Source of the DNA: JAEUMD01 sp050250815
GTDB lineage: Bacteria; Pseudomonadota; Alphaproteobacteria; Rhizobiales; Hyphomicrobiaceae
Assembly (NCBI GenBank): GCA_050250815.1
Contig: JBFWNY010000055.1
Coordinates: 1 to 15,172 of the forward strand
DNA: 15,172 bases
Direction of reading: 5' to 3'
The notes under the pieces were generated by a model, which was not told the origin of the DNA, did not search any database, and saw nothing but the letters and a program-made list of their open reading frames with translations. Each line of letters starts with the position of its first letter. The first letter of the stretch is position 1. Below are positions 1-6,035 of this stretch, piece after piece. Made by a program: the position numbers and the translations under genes.

Positions 1-55
1 TCACGCTAGCGGCGGAGGCGATGCTCAACAGGGCGGCGAGTTCGAAGGTCTTCAT
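1..55 (-). CDS. Tiny exported peptide, tandem copy 2 (partial)
   Basis: Reading leftwards from the ATG at 55-53, the visible 18 codons give MKTFELAALLSIASAASV, a Sec-type signal peptide start, before the window ends. A purine-rich Shine-Dalgarno (GAGGA) lies about 9 bases upstream of the ATG. The copy differs from the complete mini-gene at 104-232 by 5 of 70 bases (1-70 against 178-247), counting the coding start and the ribosome binding site. The two are therefore a tandem duplication in the same orientation. This copy is second in transcription order, 48 bases after the stop of the first. The mature part is outside the window, so its function cannot be judged. I do not recognise the family. 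Confidence 0.6.
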   Translation of the reverse strand, partial: MKTFELAALLSIASAASV

Positions 56-103
56 GGCAAGTGGTCCTCAACTTTCTGTTGCGAGCCCATCAGGCTGGTT
101 GGG

Positions 104-232
104 TTACGAGCCCTGCTCGGTCAGTCGCTCGTGGACACTCTTCCCGCCCAGCGTGTCGGCGGCCTGAGCCGGGACGGTCACGCTGGCGGCGGCGGCGATG
201 CTCAACAGGGCAGCGAGTACGAAGGTCTTCAT
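104..232 (-). CDS. Tiny exported peptide, tandem copy 1 (42 aa)
   Basis: A complete 42-codon minus-strand gene, from ATG at 232-230 to TAA at 106-104. Residues 1-24 form a textbook signal peptide: Lys2, then the hydrophobic stretch VLAALLSIAAAASVTV, then an Ala-x-Ala site (PAQA) before A25. The mature product would be only 18 residues, ADTLGGKSVHERLTEQGS, which is polar and lacks cysteine. A strong ribosome binding site (GAGGAG, complement of 241-246) sits 8 bases before the ATG. The near-identical copy downstream (1-55) supports a real gene, because the duplication preserves start codon, ribosome binding site and signal peptide. The reading is visible only by direct translation; it is too short for usual gene-calling cut-offs. 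I do not recognise the family. The product could be a periplasmic or secreted peptide. Confidence 0.62.
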   Translation of the reverse strand: MKTFVLAALLSIAAAASVTVPAQAADTLGGKSVHERLTEQGS

Positions 233-258
233 GGCAAGTGCTCCTCATCTCTATATTG

Positions 259-276
259 TGAGACTGTATGGTCTCA
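259..276 (-). repeat. TGAGAC-N6-GTCTCA dyad just before the mini-gene ribosome binding site
   Basis: A perfect 6-base inverted repeat with a 6-base spacer ends 12 bases upstream of the GAGGAG ribosome binding site at 241-246. The position suits either a DNA operator or an RNA stem that affects translation initiation. The sequence cannot tell these apart. Confidence 0.45.
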
Positions 277-284
277 TTTTGCGT

Positions 285-300
285 GCCCGGCAGTCCGGGC
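285..300 (-). repeat. GC-rich hairpin in the mini-gene leader
   Basis: GCCCGG and CCGGGC form a perfect 6-base stem around the 4-base loop CAGT. It lies 52 bases upstream of the mini-gene start at 232, within the presumed untranslated leader. No T-run follows on the minus strand, so it is not a classical terminator. Confidence 0.5.
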
Positions 301-367
301 TATCTCTGTTCCGGTGGGGCGTTGTGCCCTGCCGATGGACAGAACATAGCGGCGACCCTTGCCGGCG

Positions 368-397
368 TAAATACGAAACGACATGTCTTGTTATCAA
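368..397 (-). promoter_or_regulatory. Weak sigma-70-like promoter candidate for the mini-genes
   Basis: On the minus strand, TTGATA (complement of 392-397) and TATTTA (complement of 368-373) are separated by 18 bases. This is a moderate match to a housekeeping promoter pointing at the mini-gene pair. It would leave a leader of about 130 bases that contains the two dyads at 285-300 and 259-276. Only base matching supports it. Confidence 0.25.
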
Positions 398-745
398 TCG
401 GTGGTGAGATTCGCGTGAGCGGCGCGTACGAATTCAGCGCGTCGAGACCGCGCAGAGACATCCGCGGCGCTGCCAACGAGGCGTATTGACTGGGATTTCG
501 GGAAGGTGCCGGACGCGTGAAGTGAACGTGTGCGGCCTGATGCGCAGCGGCCTCTCGCCTATCGGCGGGTCCCGGTGTCCGATTTAAGTTTCTGTTCGAC
601 GGAACTGGGAAACGTTAACGAAGTTTGTTAACATCAATGTCAGACGACGGGGAAAGCCGTCCCGGGGTGGGGCGGCCGTTAGGGCGATCTTAAGGGGAAG
701 GATGTTTGCTCGGGGGGAGTTCGCGTTTGTTGAAAGGCGTACCCC

Positions 746-1249
746 ATGTCGTCGCGTTCCCGCGTTCCTCGCTCCCGTGAGCATGGATCCTCTTGTATCC
801 CGGCGGTCGAAGGTGCTGAGCCATATCGCACTGGCGGCGCACTGCGCCCGGTTCTGCTCGCTCTCCCGATCATCACCATTCTGAGTGCATGCAGTTCCCA
901 TCCGACCGAAGCGCCCCGAGCCGAGGTCGCTCCGGGAGCCTACTATCCGCGTCAGGTCGCGGCCGGCTCCGAAGAGATGGAGGCAGACGGGCTTCCAGCG
1001 CAGCGGCCACCACTGCAGCACAGGCGCCCCACAGTCGACGATCCAAGTGAGCCCTTCAGCCCCAACTACGGATCGTCTGTCGCCACGGCGGATAGCAAAC
1101 CGGCCGTGACACGGACGTCCTATCGCTCCGAAAGCCGCTCGGCGCTGGGACAAAAGCAGGCCGTCTCGGGCTGGCGCATGACGGTGGACCGTGCACTCCC
1201 CGACGATTTGCCGCCCGGCTTTCGCAGACGCCTCGTCGACTCGCGCTAA
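746..1249 (+). CDS. Putative outer-membrane lipoprotein, unknown function
   Basis: A 167-residue product. After an unusually long, basic and polar first 35 residues comes a hydrophobic run (PVLLALPIITIL) ending in LSAC, a good lipobox with lipid-accepting Cys49, followed by Ser-Ser. This points to export and lipidation; absence of Asp at +2 suggests the outer membrane if E. coli sorting rules hold. The rest is low-complexity, rich in Pro, Ser, Arg and Ala, apart from an ordered-looking C-terminus, GWRMTVDRALPDDLPPGF, near residues 141-158. No other ATG, GTG or TTG in frame gives a shorter start, so 746 is used; AAGG lies 9 bases upstream. A stop just upstream limits the N-terminus. I do not recognise the family. 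The opposite strand is also open here (584-1153), but that frame has no such signals. Confidence 0.6.
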   Translation: MSSRSRVPRSREHGSSCIPAVEGAEPYRTGGALRPVLLALPIITILSACSSHPTEAPRAEVAPGAYYPRQVAAGSEEMEADGLPAQRPPLQHRRPTVDDPSEPFSPNYGSSVATADSKPAVTRTSYRSESRSALGQKQAVSGWRMTVDRALPDDLPPGFRRRLVDSR

Positions 1250-1272
1250 TGTCGCGCTGGCGTGCTTGAGGG

Positions 1273-1303
1273 GCGACGCGAGGCCGGGGCAGCCTCGCGT
1301 CGC
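1273..1303 (+). terminator. Perfect 12-bp hairpin after the lipoprotein gene
   Basis: GCGACGCGAGGC at 1273-1284 and its exact reverse complement at 1292-1303 flank a 7-base loop. It starts 24 bases after the lipoprotein stop codon. No T-run follows, so it may be a terminator without a U-tract or an mRNA 3' stabiliser. The perfect stem and its position after a stop codon are the evidence. Confidence 0.6.
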
Positions 1304-1456
1304 AGCATGCCTTGAACCAACGCCAGAACGGAAAGACTTTTAGCCATCGGCGCGGGCATGCGCGCCAAGCGGGCCCACGTTTGCCCCAATCAGGATGTCG
1401 ATTGTGCGCCACGCGCTGTGGCTCGCTAGGGCCGGCGGAAACGAAGGAACAGGGAT

Positions 1457-1954
1457 ATGCGAAGCGTGATGATGGCCGCGGCCTTGGCCGTGGCGGCGTG
1501 GCTGCCTCCGGCAAGTGCAGGTGCGGCGGCCATTGGCGTGACCGCGCCCCCCGCGCGGGAAGGCATGGTTCACCAAGTGCAGGGCTTTTTCGGCAGAGGC
1601 GGTGGCGGCGGCCCATCGGGCGGCGGCTTCGTCGGCCGCGGCGGTGGCGGCGGCCCTTCGGGTGGCGGCTTCATCGGACGCGGTGGTGGCGGTGGACCAT
1701 CGTTCGGCGGCGGGACCTATCGCCCGCGCTACGGCGGTGGCGGCAACTGGTCTGGCCCCAGAGGTCGGCACGTTCATCGACACGGTCATCGACATCGCCG
1801 GTACGGCGGCGGCATCTACATTCCGGTTCCGGTGCCAAGCTACGGCTACTACTATGATGATGACGATTGCGGCTGGCTGCGTCGCCGCGCCATCGCGACC
1901 GGCAGCCGGTACTGGTGGCGCCGCTACAGGCAGTGCGTGCGCTACTACGATTGA
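1457..1954 (+). CDS. Gly/His-rich secreted protein with 14-residue repeats
   Basis: A 165-residue exported protein. Residues 1-24 look like a Sec signal peptide (MRSVMMAAALAVAAWLPPAS, then AGAAA). Residues 46-87 hold three tandem repeats of about 14 residues, GRGGGGGPSGGGF[V/I], the third diverging. Residues 104-115 are basic and histidine-rich (RHVHRHGHRHRR), then come a Tyr-rich segment and DDDD at 134-137. The end, CGWLRRRAIATGSRYWW with Cys138 and Cys160, resembles a C-terminal signature I associate with small secreted proteins of Hyphomicrobiales; it may form a disulphide. AAGGA lies 8 bases before the ATG. The product is probably periplasmic or surface-located, and the His and Asp clusters could bind metal. 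Function is unknown. A hairpin follows at 1997-2030. Confidence 0.8.
   Translation: MRSVMMAAALAVAAWLPPASAGAAAIGVTAPPAREGMVHQVQGFFGRGGGGGPSGGGFVGRGGGGGPSGGGFIGRGGGGGPSFGGGTYRPRYGGGGNWSGPRGRHVHRHGHRHRRYGGGIYIPVPVPSYGYYYDDDDCGWLRRRAIATGSRYWWRRYRQCVRYYD
1592..1717 (+). repeat. Three tandem 42-bp coding repeats
   Basis: Units start at 1592, 1634 and 1676, each encoding a Gly-Arg-(Gly)5-Pro-Ser-Gly-rich block. Units 1 and 2 are nearly identical at protein level apart from the last residue (Val or Ile); the third diverges after Pro-Ser. In-phase, codon-exact repetition fits expansion by slippage or unequal recombination inside a structural protein. Confidence 0.8.
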
Positions 1955-1996
1955 CACGAGGGCAAGCTGCCCCTCCAACACCGAGATGAGAGCTGG

Positions 1997-2030
1997 AAGG
2001 GCGATGCCGCGCACAGGCGGCATCGCCCTT
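1997..2030 (+). terminator. Perfect 14-bp hairpin after the Gly-rich gene
   Basis: AAGGGCGATGCCGC at 1997-2010 pairs exactly with 2017-2030 around the loop GCACAG. It lies 43 bases after the stop of the Gly-rich gene and 54 bases before the acetyltransferase ATG. A short TTTT occurs only at 2055-2058, too far for a classical U-tract. It is still the strongest hairpin of this region and probably ends the upstream transcript. Confidence 0.68.
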
Positions 2031-2083
2031 CGGCATATCGGATCGGCTGGAGCCTTTTGTTGGCGAGAGAGCTGAACGCACAA

Positions 2084-2644
2084 ATGGACATCCGGTTCCG
2101 ACGGTTCAGCGACATTGCCGATCCCGCGGCGATCGATGCCGCGCTCGATGGCATCTTCTTCGAAGCGAGCCTCACAAAGCAGTTTGAAAGCGATGAGAAG
2201 CGCCGCGCCTTCCGCGAGCGCTGGTTGGGCCGATATCTGAGGCGACAACCGATGCTTGCGCATTTGGCTTTCGACGTCGCCACAGGCGCGGGCGGGAAGG
2301 AGCGCCTTGTCGGCTATGTCGTGGGCGCTCATGACGATCCGGCGGCATCCGACCGGTACGCCGATATTGGCTATTTCCCCACGCTCGCGCACCTGACATG
2401 CCGCTATCCTGCACATCTGCATATCAATCTGGCGGCGGAGGCTCGCGGCGCCGGCGTTGGCAGTGCGTTGATTGCGCGCTTCGTCGAGGATGCGCGCAGC
2501 GGGGGGGCGCTGGGGGTGCACGTGGTTACCGGTGCTGCCTCCCGCAACGTTGCCTTCTACATGCGCAACGGCTTTACGGATGTGACGCTGTTCGAGTGGC
2601 AGGGAACGCCGCTGCGCTTCCTGGGAAGGCCGCTGCTCGCATAG
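2084..2644 (+). CDS. GNAT-family N-acetyltransferase
   Basis: A 186-residue protein expected to move an acetyl group from acetyl-CoA to an amine; the substrate cannot be told. The acetyl-CoA pyrophosphate-binding loop is visible as RGAGVGS at residues 121-127, after the strand HLHINLA (111-117). The late GNAT motif NVAFYMRNGF lies at 155-164. Length is usual for a single GNAT domain. ATG 2084 gives a start (MDIRFRRF) that enters the fold directly. Upstream in-frame TTG codons at 2057 and 2060 have a GGAG at 2049-2052 and could be the real start, adding 8 or 9 residues. It stands alone between two hairpins, so it is probably its own transcription unit. Confidence 0.85.
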   Translation: MDIRFRRFSDIADPAAIDAALDGIFFEASLTKQFESDEKRRAFRERWLGRYLRRQPMLAHLAFDVATGAGGKERLVGYVVGAHDDPAASDRYADIGYFPTLAHLTCRYPAHLHINLAAEARGAGVGSALIARFVEDARSGGALGVHVVTGAASRNVAFYMRNGFTDVTLFEWQGTPLRFLGRPLLA

Positions 2645-2650
2645 GCTTTC

Positions 2651-2669
2651 GCCGCGACGGCGCGGTTTC
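2651..2669 (+). terminator. Short GC hairpin with TTT after the acetyltransferase
   Basis: CCGCG at 2652-2656 and CGCGG at 2661-2665 form a 5-base stem with the loop ACGG, followed at once by TTT. It lies directly after the stop at 2642-2644. The stem and T-run are short, so this is a weak intrinsic terminator candidate. Confidence 0.35.
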
Positions 2670-2792
2670 GCGGGAGAGCGATGTTAGGCGTGCGCCGCGC
2701 GCCGTGTTGCTTGACGGACGAACTCGGGCCATAGTCGCCCCTAGAGCAAGGCGCCGCCTGCCCTTTCCGCGTCATCTTCCTCCGGAGGATCA

Positions 2793-3581
2793 ATGGAGCA
2801 ATCCGCCCCCGCCGCTTCGCCCGGTGTGCGCGAGACCAAGGGCGAGCCGTTGGCCGTCGAGATGCGCAAGGTCAACAAGTGGTACGGTGAGTTCCACGTC
2901 CTGCGCGACGTCGACCTGCGCGTGACCAAGGGCGAGCGCATCGTCGTTTGCGGACCCTCCGGCTCCGGCAAGTCGACCATGATCCGCTGCATCAACCGCC
3001 TGGAGGAGCACCAGGCGGGCCAGATCCTGGTCGAAGGCGAGGAACTGACGAGCGACCTGCGGCAGATCGAGAAGATCCGCTCAGAAGTCGGCATGGTGTT
3101 CCAATCCTTCAACCTGTTCCCGCACCTGACCATCCTCGACAACCTGTGCCTTGCTCCGCAGTGGGTACGCAAGCTGCCGCGCGCGGAGGCTGAGAAGGTC
3201 GCGATGCGCTATCTGGAGCGCGTCCGCATCCCCGATCAGGCGCGCAAGTTTCCCGGGCAATTGTCCGGCGGCCAGCAGCAGCGCGTCGCCATCGCGCGCG
3301 CCCTTTGCATGAACCCGCGCATCATGCTGTTCGACGAGCCGACCTCGGCGCTCGACCCGGAAATGGTCAAGGAAGTGCTCGAAGTCATGACCGAACTCGC
3401 CGAACAGGGCATGACGATGCTCGTCGTCACGCACGAGATGGGATTTGCACGCGCGGTCGCCGACCGCGTCATCTTCATGGACCGTGGCGAGATCGTCGAG
3501 CAGGCGTCACCCGACGTCTTCTTCAGCGCGCCGCGCAGTGAGCGTACGAAGGAGTTTCTCGCGCAGATCCTCAACCACTGA
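2793..3581 (+). CDS. aapP: General L-amino-acid ABC transporter, ATPase AapP
   Basis: The 262-residue ATP-binding subunit of a polar amino-acid importer; it powers uptake from the cytoplasmic face. All ABC motifs are intact: Walker A GPSGSGKS (54-61), Q-loop Gln104 in VFQSFNLFPH, signature LSGGQQQR (157-164), Walker B IMLFDEP (177-183), D-loop SALD (185-188) and switch His214. The first 20 residues are a flexible extension. A strong GGAGGA lies just before the ATG. In the well-known rhizobial aapJQMP and Rhodobacter bztABCD operons the ATPase gene is last; here it is first, followed by aapJ, aapQ and aapM. A TTGACG hexamer at 2711-2716 has no well-spaced -10 partner, so the operon promoter is unresolved. 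It could equally be named bztD; GlnQ-like ATPases are very similar, and the neighbours decide the name. Confidence 0.93.
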   Translation: MEQSAPAASPGVRETKGEPLAVEMRKVNKWYGEFHVLRDVDLRVTKGERIVVCGPSGSGKSTMIRCINRLEEHQAGQILVEGEELTSDLRQIEKIRSEVGMVFQSFNLFPHLTILDNLCLAPQWVRKLPRAEAEKVAMRYLERVRIPDQARKFPGQLSGGQQQRVAIARALCMNPRIMLFDEPTSALDPEMVKEVLEVMTELAEQGMTMLVVTHEMGFARAVADRVIFMDRGEIVEQASPDVFFSAPRSERTKEFLAQILNH

Positions 3582-3682
3582 TCGGGCGTGCCCCGCCTGC
3601 GCGGTGGCGTTCGGCCCGCCATTACCGCTTGGGGTGCGCGACACCTGCAAGTTCCGGCTTCGCAACCACGGGAGACCGTTTC

Positions 3683-4705
3683 ATGAGACTTCGAGTTACG
3701 ACAGGCGTTCTGGCAGCGGCGGCGCTCGCACTGGCGGCGACGGGTGCGTCTGCCCAGGGCACGCTACAGAAAGTCAAGGACAAGGGCGAGTTGACGTGCG
3801 GCGTCAATACTGGCCTTGCGGGTTTCAGTGCGCCCGACGATAAGGGCAACTGGACAGGCATCGATGTTGATCTGTGCCGCGCGATCGCAGCTGCGATCTT
3901 CAAGGACCCGAGCAAGGTCAAGTTCGTTCCGCTGACGACCAAGGAGCGCTTCACGGCGCTGCAGTCTGGCGAAATCGACCTGTTGTCGCGCAACACGACA
4001 TGGACAATGAGCCGCGATACGTCTGCGGGCATGTCGTTCGTTGGCGTCGTCTACTATGACGGCCAGGGCTTCATGGTGAAGAAGGGCCTTGGCGTGAAGT
4101 CCGCCAAGGAGCTGTCGGGCGCGAGCATCTGCGTGCAGACCGGCACGACGACCGAGCTCAACGTCGCCGACTTCTTCCGCAAGACGGGCATGGACTACAA
4201 GCCGGTCGTGTTCGAGAAGCTGCCCGAGACGCTCGCCGCCTACAATGCCGGCCGCTGCGACGTCTACACGTCGGATGCCTCTCAGCTCTATGCCACCCGT
4301 CTGACGCTGGGCGATCCCAACGAGCACATCGTGCTGCCCGAGGTCATCTCCAAGGAGCCGCTGGGGCCGGCGGTCCGCCAGGGCGACGCACAGTGGGGCA
4401 ATATCGTTCGCTGGGTGTTCAACGCTCTGCTCAACGCCGAGGAGTTGGGCGTTACGCAGAAGAACCTCGAGGAAATGCTGAGTTCGACGAACCCGGAGAT
4501 CAAGCGGCTGCTTGGCAAGGAGGGCGAGTTCGGCAAAGGCATCGGCCTCGACAACGACTGGGCCTATCAGGCGGTCAAGGCCGTGGGCAACTACGGCGAG
4601 GCGTTCGATCGCAACGTGGGTGCCGGCTCGCGCCTGCAGATCGCGCGCGGGCAGAATGCGCTGTGGCGTGACGGCGGCCTGCAATACGCGCCGCCGGTGC
4701 GCTGA
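3683..4705 (+). CDS. aapJ: General L-amino-acid-binding periplasmic protein AapJ
   Basis: A 340-residue periplasmic solute-binding protein (SBP_bac_3 family) that should capture glutamate, glutamine, aspartate and other L-amino acids for AapQM. Residues 1-24 are a signal peptide (MRLRVTTGVLAAAALALAAT) with the cleavage site ASA-QG. The opening of the mature protein, LQKVKDKGELTCGVN, and GNWTGIDVDLCRAIA are classic for the family, and the length matches AapJ/BztA. The frame is open upstream to an ATG at 3629, but ATG 3683 is chosen because it starts the signal peptide and has GGGAG 8 bases ahead. Two mature-part cysteine regions (TCGVN and SICVQTG, RCDVYTS) are typical of AapJ. A hairpin follows at 4722-4751. 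Confidence 0.93.
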   Translation: MRLRVTTGVLAAAALALAATGASAQGTLQKVKDKGELTCGVNTGLAGFSAPDDKGNWTGIDVDLCRAIAAAIFKDPSKVKFVPLTTKERFTALQSGEIDLLSRNTTWTMSRDTSAGMSFVGVVYYDGQGFMVKKGLGVKSAKELSGASICVQTGTTTELNVADFFRKTGMDYKPVVFEKLPETLAAYNAGRCDVYTSDASQLYATRLTLGDPNEHIVLPEVISKEPLGPAVRQGDAQWGNIVRWVFNALLNAEELGVTQKNLEEMLSSTNPEIKRLLGKEGEFGKGIGLDNDWAYQAVKAVGNYGEAFDRNVGAGSRLQIARGQNALWRDGGLQYAPPVR

Positions 4706-4721
4706 TCTGATCGACGAAGGG

Positions 4722-4751
4722 ACCGGCCGTCGCGGCAACGTGGCGGCCGGT
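4722..4751 (+). repeat. Intercistronic hairpin between aapJ and aapQ
   Basis: ACCGGCCG at 4722-4729 pairs exactly with 4744-4751; G-U and G-C pairs inside can lengthen the stem. It starts 16 bases after the aapJ stop and is followed by TTTCTCG. In binding-protein ABC operons a hairpin at this place often lowers readthrough or protects the binding-protein mRNA, so more of that protein is made. That role here is inference. Confidence 0.55.
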
Positions 4752-4831
4752 TTCTCGCCCGATCAATTGACGACAGCGAGCGGTAGCGACGCCGCGCAAC
4801 AGGAAGGCCGAGAGCCGAAGGAGCCGAGGGG

Positions 4832-6034
4832 ATGACAATAGCCGCGCCGCCCGCTCCCGCGCATGCGAGGCCGCGATCTATTATCGATCATCTTTACGAT
4901 CCGCGTTCGCGCGGGATCATCTTCCAGATCCTGCTGCTCGTCGGCCTCGTCTGGTTCGGCTACGAGATCATCAACAACGCAATTACAAATCTGAAGAAGC
5001 AGTCGATCGCCTCGGGTTTTGACTTTCTCGGCTACACGTCCGGTTTCGACATCTCGCAGACGCTGATCGACTATACCAACACCTCGACCTACGGCCGGGC
5101 ATTCTGGGTCGGCCTACTCAATACGCTTCTGGTGGCCGGGCTCGGCATTGTGCTCGCCACCATCATCGGCTTCCTCGTCGGTATCGCGCGTCTTTCCAAC
5201 AACTGGATCATCTCCAAGCTGGCGATGGTCTACGTGGAGGTTCTGCGCAACATCCCGCCGCTGCTGATGCTGTTCGCGGTCTACTTCGCCGCTCTCAAGA
5301 CGCTGCCGGCGCCAAAAGACAGCATCACGCTGCCGTTCTCCTCCTTCCTCAACGTGCGTGGCCTGTCGGTGCCCAAGCCGATCTGGGGTGATGGCATCTC
5401 GTTCGTGGTGATCGCGTTCCTAGTGGCGGTGGTCGGCGCTGTGCTGCTGGCGCGCTGGGCACGCCAACGCCAGGAGGCGACCGGTGAGCGCTTCCCCGCC
5501 GTGCTGGCGGGGCTCGGTCTTGTTGCCGGCCTGCCCTTGCTGGCATTCGCCGCCGCGGGCTTTCCAGTGTCGTTCGAAATGCCGGTCGCCGGCCGCTTCA
5601 ACATAGCTGGTGGCTTGACGCTGCTGCCTGAGTTTGTCGCTCTTCTCGTCGGCCTCACACTCTACACCGCCGCCTTCATCGCGGAGATCGTACGCAGCGG
5701 CATCATGGGCGTCTCGAAGGGACAGAAGGAGGCCGCCGCCGCGCTGGGGCTCACTCCGGGGCAGTCGATGCGCCTCGTCGTCATCCCGCAGGCGCTGCGC
5801 ATCATCATCCCGCCGCTTACCAACCAGTATCTCAACCTCACCAAGAACTCGTCACTGGCGGTGGCCATCGGCTATCCGGATCTGGTTTCGGTGTTTGCGG
5901 GCACCGTGCTCAATCAGACCAATCAGGCAATCGAAGTCATCCTCATCACGATGGGTGTCTACCTGACCGTGAGCCTGCTCACGTCGTTCTTCATGAACTG
6001 GTTCAACGCCCGAATGGCCCTGGTGGAGCGCTAG
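4832..6034 (+). CDS. aapQ: General L-amino-acid ABC transporter permease AapQ
   Basis: A 400-residue inner-membrane permease of the polar amino-acid (HAAT) type. Hydrophobic segments are visible near residues 29-49, 93-115, 133-155, 190-207, 225-243, 265-285 and 366-390. The cytoplasmic EAA-type loop that docks on AapP is at about 285-309 (EIVRSGIMGVSKGQKEAAAA, then LGL). The long insertion between the first membrane segments and the EAA loop is characteristic of AapQ/BztB rather than of short HisQ-like permeases. AAGGAG (4818-4823) lies 8 bases before the ATG. The stop is one base before the aapM start, so the two permeases are made together, consistent with a heterodimeric channel. Confidence 0.92.
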   Translation: MTIAAPPAPAHARPRSIIDHLYDPRSRGIIFQILLLVGLVWFGYEIINNAITNLKKQSIASGFDFLGYTSGFDISQTLIDYTNTSTYGRAFWVGLLNTLLVAGLGIVLATIIGFLVGIARLSNNWIISKLAMVYVEVLRNIPPLLMLFAVYFAALKTLPAPKDSITLPFSSFLNVRGLSVPKPIWGDGISFVVIAFLVAVVGAVLLARWARQRQEATGERFPAVLAGLGLVAGLPLLAFAAAGFPVSFEMPVAGRFNIAGGLTLLPEFVALLVGLTLYTAAFIAEIVRSGIMGVSKGQKEAAAALGLTPGQSMRLVVIPQALRIIIPPLTNQYLNLTKNSSLAVAIGYPDLVSVFAGTVLNQTNQAIEVILITMGVYLTVSLLTSFFMNWFNARMALVER

Positions 6035-6035
6035 C

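Larger units (their letters stand above)
1..247 (-). repeat. Tandem duplication of a mini-gene start, 70 bp units
   Basis: Positions 1-70 and 178-247 align without gaps with 5 mismatches (window positions 8, 16, 35, 42 and 64 of the first unit), a start-to-start distance of 177 bases. Each unit carries the ribosome binding site, the ATG and the signal-peptide codons of a minus-strand mini-gene. The left unit is cut by the window edge, so the full repeat length is unknown. Similarity fades just upstream of the ribosome binding site. The copied block is therefore the gene with its translation start, not the promoter. Confidence 0.85.
233..745. other. Gene-free stretch (513 bp) with dyads
   Basis: I see no convincing gene here. 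The left part (233-400) holds the mini-gene leader hairpins and promoter candidate. The right part, in front of the lipoprotein at 746, holds an imperfect hairpin at 588-613 (GTTTC/GAAAC plus GTTC/GAAC, loop GACG). It also holds two copies of the palindrome GTTAAC at 614-619 and 627-632, 13 bases apart. A reading frame on the minus strand enters this stretch from the lipoprotein region, but it looks like an opposite-strand shadow. No clear plus-strand promoter with both boxes could be fixed. Confidence 0.5.

Noticed and set aside
614..632. CtrA-type binding site (TTAA-N7-TTAA)
   Set aside because: The two TTAA cores are separated by 9 bases, not 7, so the match to the CtrA consensus fails.
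584..1153. 189-codon minus-strand open frame opposite the lipoprotein
   Set aside because: No signal, domain or ribosome binding site that stands out; the plus strand has a lipobox and a following hairpin. Not fully excluded.
1592..1717. CRISPR-like repeat array
   Set aside because: Repeats are head-to-tail without spacers and in codon phase inside a gene, so they are protein repeats.
1340..2521. 393-codon minus-strand open frame
   Set aside because: It covers two plus-strand genes with clear protein features (signal peptide with Gly repeats; GNAT motifs). Its product is Ala/Arg-rich with no recognisable domain, as expected for a shadow in GC-rich DNA.
2711..2747. Sigma-70 promoter for the aap operon
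   Set aside because: TTGACG at 2711-2716 has no acceptable -10 at 16-18 bases; CATAGT is too near. No sigma-54 GG/GC pair was found either.
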